Shown here piece after piece: positions 13,155-16,998 of a stretch of 16,998 nucleotides of DNA. The notes beneath the pieces were generated by a model. That model made no database searches. It was not told the origin of the DNA and worked only from the letters and a program-made list of their open reading frames with translations. Both the position numbers and the translations under genes were made by a program. The first letter of the stretch is position 1, and each line of letters begins with the position of its first letter. Source of the stretch: a bacterium (GTDB lineage Bacteria; Patescibacteriota; Patescibacteriia; JAACEG01); assembly GCA_027040785.1 (NCBI GenBank), contig JALULG010000011.1, positions 1-16,998 of the forward strand. Direction: 5' to 3'.

Positions 13155-13236
13155 TGTCATTCTGAATATTTCAGAATCTCATGTTTTTTAGGTTTTACTT
13201 TTTCCTCTGAGATGCTGAAATGAATTCAGCATGACA
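13155..13236. repeat. Composite palindromic element 7 (82 bp)
   Basis: TGTCA to TGACA. The left unit stem is ATTCTGAA/TTCAGAAT with a shortened loop, and the right unit ATGCTGAA/TTCAGCAT. The linker is TTTTAGGTTTTACTTTTTCC. Confidence 0.82.
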
Positions 13237-13394
13237 TGGGGGAAACGAGATGCTGAAATAAGTTCAGCATGACATGAGGTGTAATTCAGTATAACATGGG
13301 ATGTAATTCAGCATGGCATGGATAATTACTGTCACCCTGAATTTATTTCAGGGTCTCATGTTTTTAAAATTATTACATAATTTTATTTATTTTA

Positions 13395-16300
13395 TCAACT
13401 TCTTACCATTATATCACCTCTTCTTTCATCTCCTCCCCCATCGCTACGCTCTATCACGATTACCCCTTTCCTTTCCTCCAATCTCTCCAATTCTTTTTTT
13501 ACATCTTCCACTCCAAGCTTTTTATCAGTCAAATGACGCTCGTATCTTAATAAATAATCTTCAACAGTTTCGTTTTTTTGAGGAAGACCTTTTTCCCCCA
13601 AATCTTTCCCCATTGCCTTTTGAGCTTCCTCAAGATAATCTTTTAATTTAATATTAGTTTTTTCCTTAGAATTTAATATGTCCGAAACAAACTTATCTTT
13701 TAAACCCTCAGTGTTTCCGCTTCCTGCCCATTCTTCTTGATTATCAACCGTCCAAAAAAGAACTTTTTTTCTAAAAATATTTTTAATATTATTATCTAAA
13801 TTTTGTCGCGCCAAAGCGTCTGATTTTGTAGACAAATCTTCAAGACGAAGTTTTGTCCCTTTATACTCTTCATAATGCTCTCTAACATCATCCAAGAGTT
13901 GCCTTCGTAAAGGTAATAATGAATTTATTTTTTCCGGATTAGAAGAAGCTTCATTATTATCGTTATACCCTAATCTTTTTAATTTTGAGTCAATCTTTTT
14001 TAATAATTCTTCTTTTTTATCTATAGGTAAATTAACAATTTTCTTTTCAATTTCAGCTTGCGTTTTATTATCAGAAGATTCTAAATATTTATCCAAAATT
14101 CCTGTATCGGTTTCCGAATCGCTTGAACCGGTTCCGGAATCATGACTTTCAGCGGAAAAAATCGCTTCATGAACTTTGTCAATATCATTTTCTCCTTGGT
14201 CATGTAATTTAATAATTTTATCATAAATTTCTGAATCATGAGGCGCGCCAAATTTATGAGCATATTCTTTTATAAAATGATTATGTTTAACAATGCTTTT
14301 GGCATCACTTTCATCAATATTCTCAGTCAAATGACTGCCTTGCACTGAAACATAATCGCCAAAAACTCTTTGATGAATTTTTTCCCAATCAATGGTTTTC
14401 AATTGTTTTAAGGTCACTTGATCGGGATTTTTTATTCCTTCCAAATGAAGCTCTTTTTTAAGCGTGCTTAATTCAGCTGGCGACATATCAGCATATTTTC
14501 CTTTACCATTAATAATATCGGCAATTTCATCTTTAAATCTGTCAATATTATAAGTTTGCAACGCTTCTCTTAAAATATTATCGTTTCCCCCTAAATCACT
14601 AAAACCTTTTCCGTATTTTTCTTGTAAAAATTTTTCCGCCACTTTCCAAATATTATCTCCTTTTTTAATCCCTTTTTTAAATTCCGTAACATCAAACTCA
14701 GAGGCTTTTCCGGAAGCATTAAAATGCTTCCCAAGATATTCAAAAAAAGCTTTTTTACTTATTTTCTCCTTATCTATCTCTTCTAAGATCTTTTTAAAAT
14801 CATCGTCACTTAAATTATTAGAATTTACAGGACCGGGACCGGAAGGAATGTATTTCTTAATTATTTTAGCTATATGTTGATTTTCTATTTTTTCTTCATT
14901 TGAAATAGCTTCCGTAACATTATGACTTAAATTATGATCGGGTACTTTATGAGATGTTAAAACTGACGACACCGAAGAAGTGTTACCAGGATCTGAATCA
15001 TTACCTTTCAAAAGCCACTGCGATAAATCGTCTTTAACATTTTTCCACCCACTATAATTACCATCTTCTTTAAAGTCTTCTGATAAATTAATAATTTTTT
15101 CCCTCATCTTATTTAACTCTTCTTTATTTAACTCTCCCAGAGGATAGTTAAAAACACTCTTCTCAGTCCCATTCCCACTTCCATCGCTCGCATTCGCACC
15201 GCTCATAGTTGCGTTAGTAGAATTTACACCGCTCGCATTCGCATTCCCTACATTAGTTGCATTTCCACTCCTCACCGTCGCATTCCCACTGGTTGCATTA
15301 ATAGCTTCCGTAGCATTAGTCCCGTTTCCATTATCAGCCCAAGCAGTACCAACCCCAAACAATGATTTAGTTTTTTTCCAAAGATCATCTTTGTATTCAC
15401 CAAAATTTTCCGCAATATTCTTGCCGGTTAAAAAAATCCTCTCTAATCTTTCATAAGCTTTTTCATAATTTTCTCCCATATTATGACCGATTTCGGAAAA
15501 AGATTGATCAAAATCATAAGTTTTTAAAATATTATCAAAAGATTTTTGAAAGGCCTTTGTCATATTCACCCCGGCTTCTTTCATAGCTTCAAGAGTCCCT
15601 TTATTATCAAAAGTATTTTCTAAATTTTTAAAAGCCGCACCATAACCACCGCCACCACGAGCAATGGCGCTCATACCGGTATAACGCAAAGTATTTCCCA
15701 ATGCTTTTAAAAAATTCACACTTCTTCCCCATTTTCCTTTTCTTTTATTATTTTCACCCTTAAAAGCCAAATTTTGAAAAGTTTCTTTTACCCCACCAAC
15801 CAAAACATCTTTAAAAAACTTCACTTTTTCTTCTTTACCGGTTTTTCTTTTTTCTTTAATTTTTTCTTTTGTTAAACGTTTTTTCCTGCCGTAAAGATCT
15901 ATCAAAGCATAAGCCGGCAAAGATAACAAATAGCCGCCTCCGCCAACCATAAGCGAACGAACCCCTTCTTTGGCGGCCCGGTTTCCGGAAATTTTTGTTT
16001 CACCATAAAGATCAAAAATTTCATCAAGTTCCTTTTTTTGTTCATTTATCAAATCATCTTTTTCTTTATGATAATTTTCAATCATTAAATTTAATTCTTC
16101 CAATAAATTATCTTTAGCATCCTCAGTTAAACTGCGAGAATTTTCAATCTCATTTTGAATTTTTTCTATTTGGTCCAAATCAATCGCCTCGGCAATTCTG
16201 GTTTGTTTTTCTCTAAATTCTTCCCAAAATTCATTAGGGGTATCTTCTTTTTCCAAATTAACAACCGCATCACTAATCTTTTCTTGGCTTTTTTTAACTC

Positions 16301-16535
16301 CTCTTTTTTGCAATAAATAAGCGGGCACATCATAATAACCTTTAACGCCAAGTATAGACAAAGGGGTTGATAAAAGACCCTTGGCGGCGTTTAAAAGATT
16401 TTTTCTATTTCTTTTTTTCTCGTATTTTTCAATCGCTTCTTTGGCAACAAAACCGTCTTTTTCTTTCATTCTTGAAGCGGCTTCTTTTTGTTCCGGAATT
16501 TGATAATTTTCAAATTCCCTTTCTTTTTTACTCAT
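13395..16535 (-). CDS. Giant sequon-rich membrane-associated protein with LysM-like segment
   Basis: Not a recognised family. The 1046 residues start with a charged helical region and no classical signal peptide. Moderately hydrophobic, Gly-rich stretches at about 47-76, 192-215 and 287-302 could enter the membrane. Residues 400-458 form a linker of Asn/Gly/Ala/Ser/Thr with ten N-x-S/T sequons (first Asn 404, last 455); more sequons follow downstream. KKGDNIWKVAEKF (624-636) resembles the start of a LysM peptidoglycan-binding motif. The rest is charged and helical, ending in a basic/Gly tail. A head near or in the membrane plus a long extracytoplasmic part is plausible, but the missing signal peptide makes topology uncertain. 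The start is 4 nt after the upstream gene's stop, without an SD. Codons are AT-rich, as in the host. Confidence 0.85.
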   Translation of the reverse strand: MSKKEREFENYQIPEQKEAASRMKEKDGFVAKEAIEKYEKKRNRKNLLNAAKGLLSTPLSILGVKGYYDVPAYLLQKRGVKKSQEKISDAVVNLEKEDTPNEFWEEFREKQTRIAEAIDLDQIEKIQNEIENSRSLTEDAKDNLLEELNLMIENYHKEKDDLINEQKKELDEIFDLYGETKISGNRAAKEGVRSLMVGGGGYLLSLPAYALIDLYGRKKRLTKEKIKEKRKTGKEEKVKFFKDVLVGGVKETFQNLAFKGENNKRKGKWGRSVNFLKALGNTLRYTGMSAIARGGGGYGAAFKNLENTFDNKGTLEAMKEAGVNMTKAFQKSFDNILKTYDFDQSFSEIGHNMGENYEKAYERLERIFLTGKNIAENFGEYKDDLWKKTKSLFGVGTAWADNGNGTNATEAINATSGNATVRSGNATNVGNANASGVNSTNATMSGANASDGSGNGTEKSVFNYPLGELNKEELNKMREKIINLSEDFKEDGNYSGWKNVKDDLSQWLLKGNDSDPGNTSSVSSVLTSHKVPDHNLSHNVTEAISNEEKIENQHIAKIIKKYIPSGPGPVNSNNLSDDDFKKILEEIDKEKISKKAFFEYLGKHFNASGKASEFDVTEFKKGIKKGDNIWKVAEKFLQEKYGKGFSDLGGNDNILREALQTYNIDRFKDEIADIINGKGKYADMSPAELSTLKKELHLEGIKNPDQVTLKQLKTIDWEKIHQRVFGDYVSVQGSHLTENIDESDAKSIVKHNHFIKEYAHKFGAPHDSEIYDKIIKLHDQGENDIDKVHEAIFSAESHDSGTGSSDSETDTGILDKYLESSDNKTQAEIEKKIVNLPIDKKEELLKKIDSKLKRLGYNDNNEASSNPEKINSLLPLRRQLLDDVREHYEEYKGTKLRLEDLSTKSDALARQNLDNNIKNIFRKKVLFWTVDNQEEWAGSGNTEGLKDKFVSDILNSKEKTNIKLKDYLEEAQKAMGKDLGEKGLPQKNETVEDYLLRYERHLTDKKLGVEDVKKELERLEERKGVIVIERSDGGGDERRGDIMVRS
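15162..15338. repeat. Degenerate repeat encoding the N-x-S/T linker
   Basis: Short, imperfect tandem codon repeats encode GNAT/NAS/NST units in residues 400-458 of the giant protein. The DNA shows recurrent CGCATTC, GTTGCATT and CCGCTCGCATT motifs on the plus strand. Local base composition is richer in GC than the rest of the gene. Confidence 0.75.
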
Positions 16536-16539
16536 ATTT

Positions 16540-16896
16540 TTAATTTACTTTTTTTAAATTTTCTTTGAATTTATTTAATTTTTTTAAAAATTTATCATCC
16601 AATTCTTCTTGTTCTTTGGCAAATTTAAAAGTTATTTCTTTTAATTTTTTCAAAAAAGCGCCGTCCAAATCTTTGGTTAAATTGTTTGCCAAAGCGTTTT
16701 CCAAAACCATAATAAATTTGTCAATTTGCTCCAAAGTCATTTCCGGCAACAAAGCAATCCAACTTTTTTTTATTTCCATCGGCATATTGGAAAGATGAAG
16801 CAAAACCGCTAATTCATAAGCTTTTAAACGCAATAGTTCTTCCACTTCTTTTTTTGTTAAATGAGGATTGGTTTTTTTAGTGGATTTTTTAGGCAT
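16540..16896 (-). CDS. Small helical protein of unknown function
   Basis: Not recognised. The 118-residue product is predicted almost entirely helical and highly charged, with a Lys/Thr-rich start (MPKKSTKK) and a Lys/Glu-rich end (KLNKFKENLKKVN) that may form a coiled coil. There are no membrane segments or cysteines. It lies 7 nt after the stop of an upstream partial gene and 4 nt before the giant membrane-protein gene, so the three form one operon. No SD is present. A cytoplasmic partner or adaptor of the giant protein is a reasonable guess from position alone. Confidence 0.72.
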   Translation of the reverse strand: MPKKSTKKTNPHLTKKEVEELLRLKAYELAVLLHLSNMPMEIKKSWIALLPEMTLEQIDKFIMVLENALANNLTKDLDGAFLKKLKEITFKFAKEQEELDDKFLKKLNKFKENLKKVN

Positions 16897-16903
16897 AAAT
16901 TTA

Positions 16904-16998
16904 TTATTTTTTATTTAAAATTTTTTTAACCGCCTGACGATTAATCTCTTCAACACTTAAAAGATTTTTTAAATAATTTTGCTTAGCCGTTGATAAAC
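16904..16998 (-). CDS. C-terminal end of an upstream operon gene (partial)
   Basis: Read on the minus strand from the right window edge, one frame stays open for 30 codons and ends in TAA at 16904-16906. The last residues read EEINRQAVKKILNKK. The other two minus frames are interrupted. The composition matches the downstream small helical protein, and the stop is 7 nt before that gene's ATG. The gene extends beyond the window and no family can be named. Confidence 0.55.
   Translation of the reverse strand, partial: LSTAKQNYLKNLLSVEEINRQAVKKILNKK

Larger units (their letters stand above)
12999..13363. repeat. Palindromic repeat cluster E
   Basis: Eight or so units in both orientations, including two full composite elements (13040-13124, 13155-13236). 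The final part (13317-13353) is a 37-bp copy of sequence in cluster D, including its non-palindromic flank. The cluster fills the gap between the right-operon terminator and the end of the 1046-residue protein gene. Open frames entering it are not genes. Confidence 0.9.

Noticed and set aside
13313..13651. Open reading frame of 112 codons on the plus strand
   Set aside because: It starts in repeat cluster E and continues antisense to the 3' end of the giant protein gene; it has no SD and the composition is that of an antisense frame.

Overview
The window looks like a bacterial chromosome segment from a small-genome, AT-rich lineage, most likely a Candidate Phyla Radiation / Patescibacteria member (Parcubacteria-like). 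This is inference. It rests on AT-rich genes that lack Shine-Dalgarno (SD) sequences, a short three-domain RelA/SpoT protein, many palindromic intergenic repeats, and a very large membrane protein rich in N-x-S/T sequons. Stop codons fit the standard bacterial code (TAA, TGA and TAG all used as stops).

Layout. 1-536: end of an extracytoplasmic solute-binding protein. 541-697: tRNA-Val and tRNA-Asp. 712-792: a possible 26-residue basic peptide ending in a terminator. 828-2282: RelA/SpoT. 2379-2753: small membrane protein (minus). 2820-3200: palindromic repeats. 3279-4907: parB and parA (minus operon), divergent from tRNA-Leu (4996-5079). 5280-6190: a YraN-family protein and a methyltransferase (minus operon). 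6285-6640: a second large repeat cluster.

6655-12972 is the outstanding region: two divergent three-gene operons, visibly richer in GC than their surroundings and bounded by outward-facing terminators. The left operon (minus) encodes a 7-TM protein, an anchored beta-rich protein and an 8-TM protein with a helical tail. The right operon (plus) encodes two exported four-cysteine proteins and a lipoprotein with an OmpA-type peptidoglycan-binding domain. All six genes have a strong SD and five have a hairpin just upstream of it; none of the AT-rich genes in the window shows an SD. The left-operon leader carries a 160-bp MITE-like element with a 5-bp target duplication. The right-operon leader carries a 13-codon ORF and three hairpins. 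I recognise no described system here. The gene content suggests an acquired cell-envelope or surface apparatus.

12999-13363 is a last repeat cluster. 13395-16998 is a minus-strand operon with a 1046-residue membrane protein (sequon-rich linker, LysM-like segment), a 118-residue helical protein and the end of a third gene.

The five repeat clusters share an approximately 83-bp composite element: two inverted hairpin units around a conserved linker, starting TGTCA and usually ending TGACA. Stem bases change in a compensating way between copies.
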